DNA of 64,000 bases from contig VTFK01000054.1 in NCBI GenBank assembly GCA_009617715.1, forward strand, positions 1,302,001-1,366,000, in the 5' to 3' direction. Of the stretch, positions 1-13,159 are shown piece by piece. This stretch comes from Plectrocnemia conspersa (taxonomy: Eukaryota; Arthropoda; Insecta; Trichoptera; Polycentropodidae). The notes below the pieces were generated by a model, which saw only the letters and a program-made list of their open reading frames with translations, did not search any database and was not told the DNA's origin. The number at the start of each line of letters is the position of its first letter. Positions within the stretch are counted from its first letter, which is position 1. Position numbers and translations under genes: made by a program.

Positions 1-396
1 CGCAAGTTTCTCCATTTAATCATCTCTCGTTATAGCATAATTGTATTTTAAAATATGTATATCTTCTACCTATATTTTCTCTAAATATATTTTCTACGCA
101 TGTAAATTTATATCTATTGTATGTATGTAATTTATATCACTATATTTTTTTTAATTAAAACACATAATAAAATTTTAGAAATCATTAATAATTTGCAATC
201 TATTTATATATTACTTTTTAAAAACCATAGGAATTTCCTGTGTATAGTACACTGGCGAAAAGTATCATTTTCAAGCTACCCACAGCTGTCTGTGACACAC
301 ATGACAGCGAAAACAATAATCGCCTAACGCTGGGTATTGCGCTGTAAATTAAAATTTTGTATTATTTGTCTTCAGAAATCCGCCAGAGAGCTTACA
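1..396. other. Upstream flank and 5' leader of EPG5-like gene
   Basis: AT-rich flank with no convincing upstream gene. The last 150 bases are less AT-rich and hold the likely promoter and leader. A pyrimidine-rich stretch ending in CAG near 375 could be the acceptor of a leader intron. No TATA box was recognised with confidence. Confidence 0.3.
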
Positions 397-3300
397 ATGG
401 AGAAAGTGAAGGAGAAGCCGGTATTGTATATGCTTTTTATGACCTTTAATGTGGTAAACTGTCAGCTAATATGTAATGTAAACATTAAACGCACATTCAA
501 AGTATATTCACTCCAACGTCCCTTAATTTAAAGACATCATTGAAAATATTTTTTTTGCAATTTTATATTTATAGCGCAGTTATTTATCTAATAACATTGT
601 CTAAATATTAATAATGTAAAATTGATACAGCATAAAAAATATTGTTAAGGCCAAGTTTTTAAAAGAAAGGAATTATATTTGTATTTTCAAAATGGCGGCC
701 ACGCTTGAATATTTTTTTATTGAATGTAATATTGACAATTAACTATAAATACAGGCAATATTGCATATTAACTCACCTAATGTATAACGCAAATGTTATT
801 GGATATACCTAATGATAAGGTGATCAGACGTCCTCCTTTGAGGAGGATTGTCTTCATAACTTTTGTCCTTTGTCCTCCTTAAATAAAAAGGTCCGAGGTG
901 ACCTTTATTTTAACAAAGTTTTTTAGCTTCTGTAGCAATTTCCCCTGTTTTGTCTTCCTCGAACAAAAAATCCAAGATGGCCTTTGAACAAGAATGTACG
1001 AAATGACCTTTTTTTAGCTTCCGCAGTAATTTGTTCTCCTCGGACAATAAAGTTTGAGATGTCCTTTTTATTTTTAGTGTCCTTTGAAATCTGGTCACCT
1101 TATTATTGATTACTTTAATCTTAATATCTTATATTAATTGACAGTTTACAGAAAACTATAACTAGTATAATAAGCGTTTGATATGTATATTATATAAACT
1201 CATTTGCTTCTTTCAGAAAAAGAAAAAAATTCGGAATAAAGCTGAAGCTGACAATACAGTCGTCGAAAGTGAGCCTTTGCCTCAAATCAGTGTACACAAT
1301 GTTATTGAAGATGCTAATGATATAAGCTCAAATTTATTAGACGATGTTGAATACGATATCATTGAAATACAAGCCAACTCTGATCAATGCGTAAACGTAT
1401 TAAATATAGAACAGTTGGATAATGATACACATGTTGAAATAGCTCAAGATATGGTATCTGTGACGCAGGAAGTTCTGCAATGTGAGGAGATACAACAACC
1501 AGACTCAATAGTCACCGCACCTTCTGCTCCAAGCTTCAGAGAACTGAACGCACTGGTGAACCAATTCCAAAAGCTTGAATTCATACAAGAATCTGTGGAT
1601 GCTTTAAAAACGCACAAGGAAGTTAAAAAGCATTACTCCGTTTACGTTTGAAGAGATTGAAAACGTATTCGGAATGAAAGAAATTAATAATGCTAGGACA
1701 TTTTCAGCTCAGTTTGAAGAGCACAACATTATAGCGCCTTTGACTATCCATCCACTATATGAAGCTTTGTACCAGTATCAAAGAGCGAGGTCTCAAATGA
1801 TCTTGAATCAAAAGGAAATATCAGCCTTGTTAGCAGAGTGTGAAAAAAAGCAAATGGTTATTTGGACACTCGAAAATAAAACGATGATTTTCAGAGACAC
1901 ATGTGAGGATAAAAATTATGTCTCGTATAGATATAAATATTTAGAAGCAACATTGCAATCAGACATTTTAGCTGAATTGCAAAAGGATTTGCAAATATTG
2001 AGAGATAAGGCTACTGAGGTTCATTCAATGCATTCTCACCAGGAAAATTTGTGTAAAATACAGGTAATGTATATATTTAAAGTCTTCCAAATTATTGGTA
2101 ATTGTTTATATGTACTCGGTTCTAATATTAGTTTGTCTTTTATTACTAAGTTTATTAGATATTAAGTTGCATTTATAGTCTATAATATATACATATGTAT
2201 GTATTAAAAATAATAAGTTAATGTGTATACACAAATTGAAAGGCTTGAAAAACTCTGATATAAATTATAAATCTGTCTTAATATCGATTATTCTAAAATA
2301 TATTTAATTTTTTTATTGAAGGTGAATGATTTACTTTGGACTTCAATTGTCACTGGAACAGATTTAATGAAAGATGCTCTGAATGTACTGTTCTATACCT
2401 TAAGAACATCTGGTTGGGGTTTTGATAAGCAACTTAGGCAACAATTGAGGAATTGGTGTTGTTTAGTGACAGAAGGACTTCTCAAACATGAAGATACCAT
2501 GAACAATTTACTTTTTGTATTGCATCATATAATTAGGTATACAAATAATACATAGCATATTTTTTGTTAATTATATACATATAATATATGTATATTATAT
2601 ATTTTAGAGTTCCACAAGGCATACGATGGGCCCTACATCTGATCAAGTGTGAAGTTAAAAGCGTCAATGATATATATAAAGCTTTTTGTCTACTAGAAGT
2701 CATATTGATAATAACAAAGCATAGCGATATACGAATTAATACACCAAACACATCTAAAAATGGTATTTAATATGTATTAAAAATCAATATCAGACTTGCC
2801 CATATTTATATTGGAAAAATAGAGCACATTTGTGTCATGCGAGCCAAATTAGATGCTTTAGAACCTAGCTTTGGAGAGCTATCCATTTCATCATTATTCA
2901 TAATTGAGAAAAAGATGGCAAGTTTGGGTTTACGTCCCTACTATTAGCTCTAAAGTACACAATATGCATATACGTTCGATATACTTATCATTGAACATAT
3001 TTATAGAATTTTTTTCTATAAATGTGCTCAAAAAATAAACCGGAGCAATGATAAATATAGCGTCGTCGCAGTGGGAACGCTTGTTACCGTCGCAGTGACG
3101 CTCGGTAACGAGCGTTCTCACTACGACGGTGACAGCACGATTTTATTGCTTTTGATGTGGATTTTTGACTTCTGAGAAGGGATAATTGTTTTTTGCGCCC
3201 TCCTATTGGTCAAAATTTGGTTTAGGCATGCTTCATACGAGTCTCACTTATTGTTATAAAAACGCTTAGAAAACTAAGCATTTTTATTGCTTTTGACATG

Positions 3301-6300
3301 GATTCTAATTAAGGACCTCTGATTTTGGCCAGAAAAATGCATGTCACTTAACGAATGGAAATATTAAAATAACGACCACTGACTGGCCAACTTTTGCCTC
3401 ACCTTTAAAAAAGCTGAAATGATGTCCTTGGGCACTACTAACTGGTTGTTTACATTTTTGGGTTTATCAAAATAATTCTGGTAAAGTTAGTTTTAATATC
3501 AGATATGTATTTACGCGGTTCACACCTATTGTTATTTAAAATGATCGATGGTAACGATAAAAATGAAAGACTGAAGTATGAAAAAATTGTACCTTGATGT
3601 TATATGTCTGATAGTGACTAGACATTACAACTACAAATTAATATTAGTACTAATTAATTTTATTTTTTAAGATGATGAACTTGTAGTTGCTTCTGAAGCA
3701 GGAGATGATGCCTTATGGTTGATTGTCGATTCTGATGGAGAACACGCTGATATAGAAATTAACGGCACACAGAACAAGATTGTTTTAAAGGAAAGTGACA
3801 TTTTAGGGCTCATCAGGCAAATACCGTTTGAAAATATATTTCAAGAGCTGATGGTAGTCAGATATATCGAAGATGATGTATTATAATTGCTTCATATTTA
3901 TTGCTTTCAATGTTAATTTATGTTATTGATTATATATCAAATTTCAGGTTATGTTTTGCGGTAAAAATTTATGCGGTGGATCTGTACTAAAAGTTTTTGC
4001 TACGTTTAGAATATTTTTGAATATAATTAGATTTGCTTTAATTTCGTTCAAAAAGTACGTAGCGCTCACCAAAGAACTGTGCCGTTTAGCATTGCATTCC
4101 GTTATGTATTGTTCGGATTTATGGGAAGTAGCTAGGTATGTCAATCATTATAATCAAAGTCTTATTATTTTACTAATCATAATTGTTATCTTATAGTTCT
4201 GAGTGTGAAGCCAATTTGATTGAACGACTTTGCGTCGAATATGATAATATATTCTTAGCTGGTGTGTCTGCGTTAGAATGTGCAGGATCTAGGGAAATCT
4301 CTACTATGTTTATAGCGGAGATGCCTTTCAAGTTTTGCAAGATAGATCATGTTGTGGAGTTGTATCAGAAAATATCGGACAATTTGATCGGTATGTTAAT
4401 GCGGTAACTTAATCCAACTCATTCCATATTAATGTTTGTGTTGTTTTCAGTTTCAGATAGCATATGGTGTTATTATACATTTGTTACCATATCAAATATG
4501 GCTGTCATCAGAAAGGAAGATAAGCTGGTTTCTGCTGCAATAAAAAAATTATTTGATGTATGTTTTTGTTGATAATACAATTATCAAAACATTTAAAACA
4601 ACTATTTTTCGGTTAAAACATATGTAGACTCATACTTAACTGTCGATTCTTAACCACTTTCGTGCCATCGCTGTGTTATCACATTATCGATGAGTCATTT
4701 AATTTGGACACCGTCATTGAAATACGATATTACGAGTCTATCTTTTCATTTTAGGGATATAATATTTCATTTACGTTACTCAATCTATACAGTTTTTGAA
4801 GTATATTAATATAAAATAACTTTTTAACAGACTGGTATGTTATTTTTTTGAAATTATTAAAAAATATTTTTTTTCATCAATTTTTAGATTGGTTTTCTAT
4901 CGGATTTTACGGATCTTGGTTGCGGAGAATGGGCTAGGACGCTCTGCGGGATAGCTTTAAAAAAAAACTTAGAATTCATGAGTCCCACGTTGAACAACAT
5001 TCCTCCGGAGACTCCCGGAAAATGGTTGGATAATTTACCACTGTCTCACTGGACTCCCAATATCGATGAGTTGATGCAACATTTGACAATATGGAAAGAA
5101 AGTAAACCTTCGTTAGTACCGTTTTTATTGAAATCTCTAAATTGGAACGTTGATGGGTAATTATTACTTGCATATGAATTATATTGGATTTATTGAAGAA
5201 AATGACAGTGTGATTTTTTAATTTAGGGGATTTAATTTGGAGATTCAACGAGGCGTCGCTGTGTTTCTGTCAATTATGACCCAAAAGTATACCCAGGCGA
5301 AAACTAATGTACCAGAATGGATTTGGGAGTGTCTCTTAGCATTGAAAATCCACCATATTGACTGGAGATTAAATCTCACTTCTGCTCCTCATCCTGAATG
5401 CTTTGTTGGCATTGATTTTTCTGGAAAATGTCACGTCACAAATACTGTACTAATGTTAACAACATCGTGGGGACATTCTTTGCCATTAATCTTACAACAT
5501 TCTGCACCTTGCTTAGTAAAATTGGCCAGCATCGGTAGATTTACGGAAGTAGCTCACGTCTTAAATTATATCGTACTAGTATTAGCAGAATCACCAGAAT
5601 CCATCGTACAAAATAAATTGTAAGTTTTATGATTTTGACGTGTTGTCTTTAATTCTGATCAATATAATAAAAATTATTTACTCCATAGCTTTAAAGAACT
5701 GCTAATGTTAATATTGAAAGAAGAAAGATCATTACATAAAATGGCAGTCAGATTATTAAGTAAAGACTTTCCCAGCGCAAATATTAAATTATTATTGGAA
5801 GTTATGAAATCGCATCTAATTAATTATACAAAGTAAGTTCATTCTATATAATATTTTAATTATGCATTGCTTTATGTTATATTCGTTGCAGATTTTCATA
5901 TTCTTCACCTACACCTTTAATGGTGGTGTGGATTCATTGGATTACATCTTTGGATAACTGGCAGTGCGATTGGATTGCAGTATATTTGCTTGATATGGTT
6001 TTAGGTTATTGTTTTTTCTTTCAAGATGCCATGAATGAAGCTTCGCGCATATTTAAATCATTCATACAGGTATAAAATATTATTACGACTGGAAACAATT
6101 CATGGGCATTTTTATATATATTTAATTTAATTACATTTCAGTCACCAACATCTCCGAGATCACCTAATTCATCATCGTTTGGAAGCTGGTTGTTCAACAA
6201 CTCGTCAACGTTTAAGGGCTTGATTCAATGTTCAATCGAGGTTCCTTTCGTTTGGCATGTCGTTTTGTGGTTGGAGCACTTTACAGTCGAAAGAAACATG

Positions 6301-9300
6301 GAGCTCTGGCAAAACTTGGCTGAAAAATTACATTTGCAAAAGGAAGGAACGAAAATTAACATCGATAAGACTTTCAAGGTATTAATTTGTGATTTATTTA
6401 TATGCTGTATATTCTATATTATGTTCTTTAATATTAATTTGCTTTATTGTAGAGCGTCGGTGGTGGTGATAGTTCTTCGTATCTCGTTATATACCGTTCT
6501 ATTCAGTGTGCAATAGCCACACCTCTCTCGCATCCAATTTACTCTCTAATATGGCAGTGTTTTTTTTATATGTATTTAAATACCAGTGTGCTACGGTGAG
6601 ATTATATTTAAAATATTATATAGTATAAGTTATAATCAAAAATTATTTTTTAGGGTGAATAGTTACGTAAAACCTGTTGGACCGTTATTTTTTCAAGGAA
6701 CGATCAATTCAAAAGTTTTGGCCAAAGCAAAAGCTCGTCTTTTAGAAGCAAAACTGTACCACGAGGATAAAAATAAAAGTTTATTGAATGCAGATGAGAA
6801 ATTATATCATTTACATCAAGCGAGGTACTTATATTCATAATATCAAATTTTAATTTATTATCGTTTTAATAAATTATATTTTTCTTTCAGATTGATGGAT
6901 ACATTCCATATGTGGTTAGGTGAAAATTTCTTCGACGATCCAAGCCAAATGTTCTCTCATCCATTTTCGGAACAATTAAGAATGCTCATTTCTGGACAAA
7001 CTGTACGTTGATTACATTATCAGTCCTGACTGATTAATTCATGTATTTTTTTGTAGTTTACATGGACAGAAACAATCGATTTGCATGAATACGAGAAATA
7101 TTTGTTTATATCAAATATAAAAAGTGGTAGTCCGATACCGAGTGTCAAGAGTAAAGAATTTTCATGCGAAGAGCGAATTCTGAATCGTATCAAAACTTAT
7201 GAAAAACCGATCAAAATTTGCACAGAGAAGTTTAATGATACCCAGTTAGTGCCTATAATTGATCCGACTATCAACAATGATTTAAGAAGTGCCTATAATA
7301 TGCTGAAAAATAATTTAAAACAACTGCATTCACATTCTAAGTACATTATTTGTTTATAAAGATTGCTTTATATATAATATATAATTATTTTAAATTTATT
7401 TTAGAAAATATATCACATTACGTTCGAATATTATACAGATTGATAAGGACCTTTATAGTTTACTTGGAAAATTATATACAAAAAATAAAATTAACTTTAA
7501 TAGAATAGAGAAATGTGGCAACACTTGCATGGGAGGCGCTAAAATTAACGTTTCTGTGCGTATCACATAATTTGGTTCTAAATGATCAAATCTTGCTATG
7601 TAAATTTCATGTTTGTTTGATTTTTGTAGGGTTTTGAATCACAATTAAATACCAACACTAAGGCAACTATTTTTTACAATAGGGAGAAGCACAAAGTAGC
7701 TATTGATCAATCGACAGAATCATATTTAAGCGTATCTTTATTGACGGCAGCAATGAGCAAATTATCACAGTAAGATTTTATTTTTATTAAAATTACTGCT
7801 ACAGAACTAATAAAATTACGCTCTCTCTAGGTTGGCTTGTAACGGTATGTTACCAGCAACTAATGACATTGGCATCAAATTATTCAATCTTGTTTTGGAG
7901 GCGTTGAAAAATGAAAATTTGAATTTTCCACCGGCCAATCATGTTTTAAATAATATTGCTACTCAATTAGGGGAAGTTAGTATGAATATAAATTTTTCTA
8001 TTTAATAGTTGCATCATTTATGCTGATGTTTTTTTTAGAAATTTGTTAGAAAAAACGGAACACATTGTATAAATCTCGTGAATAGAATGAAACATATCGG
8101 AAATGATGCGCTGATTTGTTCATTGCTGCGCCCTTTGGATTTGCCGACTAATGAAATGCTGAATTTGTATGCTATTATCAATAGTTCAGTTGCAGATTTT
8201 CATGTGGCTTTTAGTTGTTTATCAAAGGTTGGTTGCCGGTTGTGAATTCAATTAAACTTCCTAGGATAAATTAATCATATTTAATTAAATGGTTTCAGTT
8301 CCGAATATCGGTATGGTTGCATGAGACGCGCCCGAGCGTTAATGATAGAAATATACTTATAGCTCATATATGTGAAGCATTAGCTTTCACTGGATGTGAA
8401 CCGCCACCAGAAAAATTAATGTTACAAGAGGTATATATAATACAAATATACACTACCGATCAAAAGTTTGAGACAATTTAATCGCATATTTAACAGCTGG
8501 ACCGGATTGTCCCTTTTATGACCCTTTGCGTAGAATAAGAAGGCGAGTCTAAAAAAAATATGTTATAATATTATTATTATGGATAATACAGAAAATAGTC
8601 TATTCCTTAATTGGGTAACAATATTTTTAATAGTTATATTAAATAAAGGTGGATTTGTGACTATGAACGTCGTTATAGGTTTTGGCCTTTTGACCGGTAG
8701 TGTATATTAGTATAATCACGGAAGATGTAATGAATTTGTAATTATGTAAAAATGAGTTTACAATATAATATTCTAATAGCTGCTGTGCGTTCATCTCGGT
8801 CATCTACTCGCGTGGGAGTTTCCAGTTCATCTAAACCAAGTTCTATCATATTTTCATAAGTTGTCACTTGAAAAGAAGCTACCGCCAGACTGCTGGGAGC
8901 ATTGTTTCATGGTTATCGAGAAATATCCCCATATGATTTCTCATCAACAGGTTATTTCAAAATATTTATAGACAAACATACATTTTAAATTGTGCTAAAA
9001 TTAAATTGTTATTCCAGGCTTGTAGCAATATGGATTTGATTGGTCGAGAATGGTGGAGCAAACGTGGGACTTGGGGATTGCATGGGTTGTATGATCGCTA
9101 TAATCTATATACAACGGCGATGACGAGACTGGGAGCACTTCTCACGTCCTGTGTTTTGAGCACGTCCATGGTTCATCAGCCGCTTTTGCTCACACATCAA
9201 AGTATGTGAATAGATATATAATATTTCCTTTGAATTCCTTATTGATCCGCTAACTTATATTATTTTTAAACAGTATGCTCTGTGGTTTTCAACTCAATGT

Positions 9301-11958
9301 GCTCTTTTTGGAACGTGTGGTTGGTGCCTAAGTGGGACACGCCGCAAACAATCTGGTCCAACGATTGGCTAACTAAAAGTCCACCGCTAATGCCTTGGGG
9401 ACCAGACGACAATGTAGTGCCTGAAATAATGTTGGACGCGTTCGTCGAAACCTTGACTTATTGCATAGAAACTTTGCCAGGAAGCGGCGATGATTTTCTA
9501 AGACTGACTTGGCTATGGTACTTCAGCAGCTATCCGCACATTGCAATTGGAACTCACGTATTAGGACGTGTGCATAAGGCTCTGTTAAAACTCCCTTGGT
9601 CTATAGATTGCAATCAATGGATTACATATTCTGAATTGCAAACGATGTATAAGGTATGCCATTCACAACATAATTTATGGCTGGACAAGTCTTTAAATCG
9701 ATTAATGTTTACAGATTAGTATGAGGCCGCTACCGTCCTGTCACACTTTTACTCTTCACTGCATAGGCGATCGGACTTGGAAAAATTGGATCAATGTGGT
9801 ACCTCAGCAAATTCAAACAAACGCACTGCATATGCTGCTATTACTATTTTTAAAACTTCGGCCTGAACATCACGTAATATTAGATTCTATATGAAGCAAA
9901 CATGTTATATGGAATTTTAATTAAATATAATGTATATATTTAGGTTTTAGATGATTTATTGCAATTGCCGTGGCATCATTTGAAAGTAAAACAATACGAA
10001 GAAGTACTCGAATTTTTTATGAACTCGATGAACAACACGGAAGAACCATTTTATGGCAATCCATTTTTCTCGTAAGTGTAGCATGATCTGATGTTAAGCA
10101 CCTTCGATCAGATTTTAATATTTTATTTATAATTTTTCTAGTGTATTGTGTGCTGTCGGTGGATTAAAGGAAAATCGAGAAACAGGCGTAGAATGGCAAT
10201 TAAAGAGGACCAGTCTGATTAATAAATGGATTGACGGTTTGTTGGAAATCGTGGAGAGAAAATCTGATGCTACTCAAAAGCGCAACGTTAATAAGACGGT
10301 CGGTTTGGGTATTGGTGATATGCTTCAAAAGATAGAAGTAACTGTGATGAATTTAGGCAAGCTTTTATTTATTAATTATTATAATATACTATTTTAATTC
10401 ATGATTTAATATTTCTAACAGCTGTAAGCGACACTCAAAAATTATCAGAATGTACGATGCTTTTAAATTCCGCCATAATGATGATAAATATGGTTTCTTT
10501 GCAAGAGATAGGAAAAATGGTAATTCAACAGCAATCAACAATAAATAGAATTAATTATATATTAATATTAATATTGGGTTTATTTTAGAAATTTATCGAA
10601 TGGGCTGCTAATACATCGAAACTTTGTGTAGAGTCTCTCGTTGGTTGTATTTTAAGTTTAACCCAGGATAATATTTTTGCTGAAGTATCCGAACACACTT
10701 TGAGTATATATTTTAGTAATGGAGGTTTGTATCTTAGCTTTTTATATTGCGTTTTTCTTTCAATATTTTATGAATGATTTTAATTATAGGTAATTGGAAC
10801 TATATTCTGTCACTTTGGAAGCATAATTGCATTGTCCCCATTAAGTTTTTAATCGATAATAACATATTGATAACGGCTTTTGCTACGTATACGTCATTGG
10901 ATATGGCAAAATATGAAGGAAAGCAGTTTGATACATTGCATAGACATATTTTATATTCATTATATGACTTCGTTCCTACGTGAGTATAAAAATAATGTAT
11001 TATAATAATTAAAAATCATATTAAGCAGTGGGGTAGCTATGGTGGGGCGGAGGGGGCGGGCCGCCCCGGGCGGCACTTGCTTGGGGGCGGCATATTCGCG
11101 ATGGAATCGTCGAGTGTGGTTCTAAACCCTGAATATACTAAAATTTATGTAAATCTACGAATAGTAAGGGCTTAACAATAATCAATTTATTATTTTTAAA
11201 AATGCTGATTTTATGACTGCAAAAAAATGTATGGGGGGGGGGTCGGCAATTTTTAGGATTGCCCCGGGCGGCACATACCCTAGCTACGCCACTGATATTA
11301 AGACATCATGGAGTTGTTCACAGAAGAATAGTGAATTGGGCAATCTTATAGTATAAATAATATTAGTCTTTTCATAGAATTTTTTTGTGATTTCTTCTTA
11401 ATATTTTAGATCAACACTTGAAAATCAAACAATACTATGGGTTTTGTATTTATCGTCCCTCGTTACAGTTATAAACTTTCCAAAAGAAAATCAAACCACA
11501 GTATATGCACAAGTTACGTCTATATTAGAAAAATGGTCGGAAGAACCCGGCCTGTGGAAGACTTACGTCCAAAATATTGCACCTTCGCCCAAGTACGTTC
11601 ATTTCATCATTTAACAGACATTTAACAAACGAGTAAAATATATTTGTTTTTCAGATTTAGAATCATTACAAAATATGCATACTGCAGCATTATAAACGCT
11701 AATGAAAATTTAAAAGGCGAAAGTTCATCGTCAAATGCCAAAGATGTTGTTTATAAAAAGTTTGTTGCTAGTGTAGAATCCTGTGTGGATCTAAAGCAAT
11801 ATTCGAGTGTTAAGCACATACTAGTCGAGTATATAGGTTATCTTAAAGAACAAGGAAATAAAACTAACGATAATGTTATGAGGAATATTTTAGGATTTTG
11901 TTCGAATTTATACAGTGACTCAAATTATATTACAAAGGTTTCGGATATTTTTAATTAA
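397..11958 (+). CDS. Epg5: EPG5-like autophagy tethering protein, 33 exons
   Basis: Spliced product of about 2,248 aa. EPG5 proteins (about 2,200-2,600 aa) are RAB7/LC3-binding tethers that give specificity to autophagosome-lysosome fusion. Exons: 397-420, 1217-2063, 2322-2536, 2608-2762, 3672-3853, 3948-4135, 4197-4390, 4451-4557, 4888-5156, 5227-5619, 5689-5832, 5892-6069, 6142-6378, 6453-6595, 6654-6824, 6891-7002, 7057-7340, 7405-7555, 7630-7769, 7831-7975, 8039-8227, 8299-8430, 8780-8950, 9018-9201, 9274-9653, 9715-9873, 9944-10071, 10142-10356, 10422-10519, 10589-10724, 10790-10979, 11410-11592, 11655-11958. All junction phases agree and introns are GT-AG except one GC-AG at 10357. The start ATG opens a Lys-rich N-terminus (MEKVKEKP, then KKKKIRNK). 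A helical, possibly coiled-coil stretch lies near residues 310-370. No catalytic motif or membrane segment was seen. Exon 2 needs removal of one A to stay open. The family call is by recollection of the protein pattern, not by search. Confidence 0.8.
818..1100. mobile_element. MITE with AGGTGAYCAGA termini in EPG5 intron 1
   Basis: The left end AGGTGATCAGACG and the right end CTGGTCACCT are inverted repeats, and both outer edges abut TA. The interior is made of related segments (agcttctgtagcaattt and agcttccgcagtaattt, each followed by a cctcg-aca motif), so it carries an internal tandem duplication. It is non-coding; a 62-codon minus-strand reading frame across it is a by-product of the repeat. 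Confidence 0.6.
1600..1629 (+). other. Epg5: Frame break in exon 2 of EPG5-like gene (+1 base)
   Basis: The upstream frame (entering at 1217) runs into a TGA at about 1649. The downstream frame (ITPFTFEEIENVF...) is open to the donor at 2063 and fits the next exon only if one base is removed. Two 5-A runs are candidates: 1600-1604 and 1625-1629. With one A removed, exon 2 is 846 nt and the phase at GTG (2322) is correct. It is most likely a homopolymer error in the assembly. Confidence 0.8.
3061..3290. mobile_element. Fold-back (palindromic-core) repeat, partial copy A
   Basis: Lies in the EPG5 intron between 2762 and 3672. It contains the CGTCGCAGTGGGAACGC and GGTAACGAGCGTT core and one full right arm: TTTTATTGCTTTTGA, then ATTTTTGACTTCTGAGAAGG, then a TCCTATTGGTCAAAATTTGG end. 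The same arm is found at 43550-43665 and 55060-55145. The left arm is lost or replaced. Confidence 0.7.
3325..3440. repeat. Interspersed repeat with TTGGCCAGAAAAATGCATGTCA
   Basis: A roughly 110-bp segment with a GGCCAGAAAAATGCATGTCA start, an ACTGACTGGCCAAC middle and an AAGCTGAAATGATGTCC end. It recurs at 22865-22990 and, more diverged, at 23255-23380. A related fragment lies at 19825-19890. It belongs to a dispersed non-coding family of unknown class. Confidence 0.55.
8451..8702. mobile_element. Tc1/mariner-type MITE in EPG5 intron
   Basis: 252 bp with terminal inverted repeats CACTACCGATCAAAAG and, on the other end, CACTACCGGTCAAAAG (one mismatch), flanked by TA on both sides. It has no coding capacity. 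It sits 20 bp after the exon ending at 8430. Its TA target site and its termini fit non-autonomous Tc1/mariner elements. Confidence 0.75.
10357..10421 (+). other. Epg5: GC-AG intron in EPG5-like gene
   Basis: The reading frame ends at TTA G and continues at CT GTA AGC only if the intron starts with GCAAGC at 10357 and ends with AACAG at 10421. Phase 1 is kept. It is the only non-GT donor among the 32 introns. GCAAG is the usual form of the minor GC-AG class. Confidence 0.75.
11026..11294. mobile_element. hAT-type MITE with intact 8-bp target duplication
   Basis: 269 bp, ends CAGTGGGGTAGCTA and TAGCTACGCCACTG as inverted repeats. It is flanked by a perfect direct repeat ATATTAAG at 11018-11025 and 11295-11302. 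The subterminal regions are GC-rich (GCCCCGGGCGGCAC occurs near both ends), with an 8-G run. The 8-bp duplication and CAGTGGCGTAGCTA-like termini fit hAT. It lies in the intron between exons ending 10979 and starting 11410. Confidence 0.85.
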
Positions 11959-13159
11959 CTATGTTAAATATTATTATTCCATGTTTTTTTTGTAATAATT
12001 TCAAAAGTGATATTTTGATTGTCGTGATATATAAATAATATTAGACTGTGTTATCGTAAGAATGTGATGTTTTGGCCATTAGTAATGATTCGGTGCTTGT
12101 TTCTAAATAATATAATAATATTTAGATTATTTTTCTATTATATTACTGAACATTTTACATTGCTTTAATACGATTTGTGTTTATGCACATATTTTACAAT
12201 CATGACTATTATTATATATTAATAAATTAATGAACACTGATTTCTTTATGAATATTAACGTTTTTTATATTGAAACTAAGCTTTCCATAAATTTTAATAA
12301 TAAGCTAGTCATTTGACTTTTATAGTATGCTTAACCAAGTTACTCACGTTTAATTTTATTATCTATATTGTGAAGTTTTATTTAAAATATATATATTATC
12401 AAATAGTTTTAACAATTTATATTGTCGAGAATGTCATGTGCCATTTTTATTTTTAATGTTTATGATTTGAATAATGTAATAAGCATAATTGATATACGTA
12501 TTGTTATAGGAAAACAATTATCATATCAGTACTTATAAAGATACATTTTTATAATAAAACATTTTCAAAATTATGTATGTGTATCTAATACGTGTTTTTA
12601 TATACTTGCATAACTGATTTACTGTTTTGATCAGCACGTAATAAAAAATGGGATAATTTTTTAATGTAACGTTTTATTATAATATATATTATATATACAT
12701 TTTTTACAGAAAAATAATACATTAATTCATCAAAATATTACAGATATAAAACAGTATTTTTTGTACAAAATTTGAAAAATAACTATATATTTTATTATAG
12801 TGTAAAAAGTATTTTTATCACATTTTTATGATTGGTCCATTATATAATCACAAGTATAGTTTTATAATTGTTTTATTGCAAATCAAAGATTTTGGATTGC
12901 AGAAATAAACAAAATTTTTAGACCTTTTCACATTATTGCAAAGTTTAATTACATAAACCAGTAGGTTATATCAAATTATAAATCTTAAAATTTTAGTTGG
13001 CAACCATCGAAACTATTAAGGCACGTATCACAACAAAAAAAATTTACATATTCTGAAGTTTATACGAACGTATTTTTTGTGAGTCAGAATAAATCATAAT
13101 AAATTTTGATCTTCAATATCTAAAAAATATATGCGTGTGTGTCTATCGTAATACAAATA
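11959..13159. other. Shared 3' region of the convergent EPG5 and PEX11 genes
   Basis: 1.2 kb between two stop codons that face each other. AATAAA occurs at 12221-12226 and 12553-12558 on the + strand, usable for EPG5. TTTATT occurrences near 12672 and 12791 would be poly(A) signals for the minus-strand gene. Otherwise it is AT-rich with no open frame of note. Confidence 0.4.

Noticed and set aside
910..1098. 62-codon minus-strand frame
   Set aside because: Entirely inside a MITE and made of its internal repeat.
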